Below, piece by piece: positions 14,134 through 14,318 of a stretch of 14,318 nt of DNA. How positions within the stretch are numbered: position 1 is the first letter of the stretch; each line of letters opens with the position of its first letter. The stretch spans positions 1 to 14,318 of the forward strand of contig NZ_JASLCN010000256.1 of assembly GCF_030151805.1 (NCBI RefSeq), in the 5' to 3' direction. Made by a program: the position numbers and the translations under genes. A model generated the notes under the pieces. That model was not told where the DNA came from. It saw nothing but the letters and a program-made list of their open reading frames with translations, and ran no database searches. Source of the stretch: Fluviicola sp. (GTDB lineage Bacteria > Bacteroidota > Bacteroidia > Flavobacteriales_D > Crocinitomicaceae).

Positions 14134-14318
14134 ATGAAACTGACAAATTATTTAAGAGATGCCGGGTACGACTTGATCGAAGGCCCGGTTCGAAATCAAA
14201 AACCCTTGCAATTGTGGCTGAAGCAGGATTTGAATGAAGCCGAATTGTATTACTCAGATGTAAATCACGCTTTTAATAGTTCCGTTGCACTCAACATAGA
14301 AGAAGATGCCGCTTTATC
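14134..14318 (+). CDS. Partial gene of unknown function, cut by the right edge
   Basis: An open frame begins with ATG at 14134 and continues to the window edge without a stop: 61 complete codons. The product starts MKLTNYLRDAGYDLIEGPVR and has no signal peptide or membrane segment, so it is probably cytoplasmic. It is acidic with mixed hydrophobic residues (QLWLKQDLNEAELYY). I do not recognise it. Codon use matches the other genes here, supporting a real gene; a longer overlapping frame from 14034 starts at a non-ATG codon and looks like a shadow. Confidence 0.6.
   Translation, partial: MKLTNYLRDAGYDLIEGPVRNQKPLQLWLKQDLNEAELYYSDVNHAFNSSVALNIEEDAAL

Noticed and set aside
14034..14237. 67-codon plus-strand frame overlapping the partial gene at the right edge
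   Set aside because: It begins at a non-ATG codon and ends in the window, while the ATG frame at 14134 stays open to the edge with codon use like its neighbours.
1..14318. CRISPR array, tRNA, rRNA or insertion sequence
   Set aside because: No regularly spaced repeats, cloverleaf-like segments, rRNA-like stretches or transposase motifs were seen on either strand.

Overview
The window looks like chromosomal DNA from a member of the Bacteroidota, most likely the Flavobacteriales (Fluviicola/Crocinitomicaceae-like). This is inferred from moderate to low GC, TANNTTTG-type -7 boxes placed 19-21 bases before start codons, few clear Shine-Dalgarno sites, several short lipoproteins ending their signal in LNSC or LFSC, and a fused alpha/beta 2-oxoacid dehydrogenase E1. 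I see no transposase, integrase, phage gene, CRISPR array, rRNA or tRNA.

Layout. 1-286: no supported gene. 287-2227: patatin-like acyl hydrolase with two membrane helices in its second half, followed by two hairpins, the second a good intrinsic terminator. 2338-3686: a lipoprotein and a secreted barrel-like protein, overlapping by four bases. 3882-5710: a PadR-type repressor and a PspC-domain membrane protein, two bases apart, behind a promoter studded with TAGTACT half-sites. 5844-7517 (minus strand): a large exported protein with MORN/YwqK-like repeats, convergent with the PspC gene across a shared hairpin. 7802-10246: the 814-residue fused E1 enzyme. 10255-12210: three small envelope proteins rich in Cys or His. 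12446-13090: endonuclease III without the iron-sulfur cysteines. 13151-13906: a lipoprotein with an Ig/PKD-like domain. 14134 to the right edge: the start of an unrecognised gene.

How the genes work together. The PadR/PspC pair probably forms a self-regulated envelope-stress type unit. The E1 enzyme and endonuclease III are housekeeping functions. The best candidate for an undescribed system is 10255-12210. It holds a membrane-anchored protein with a C-x9-C-x3-C motif, a barrel protein whose mature N-terminus begins CDVCGC, and a His-rich lipoprotein. These suggest metal (possibly copper or zinc) handling across the periplasm and outer membrane, but this is inference. Both intergenic regions flanking the last two genes contain unusual repeat structure.
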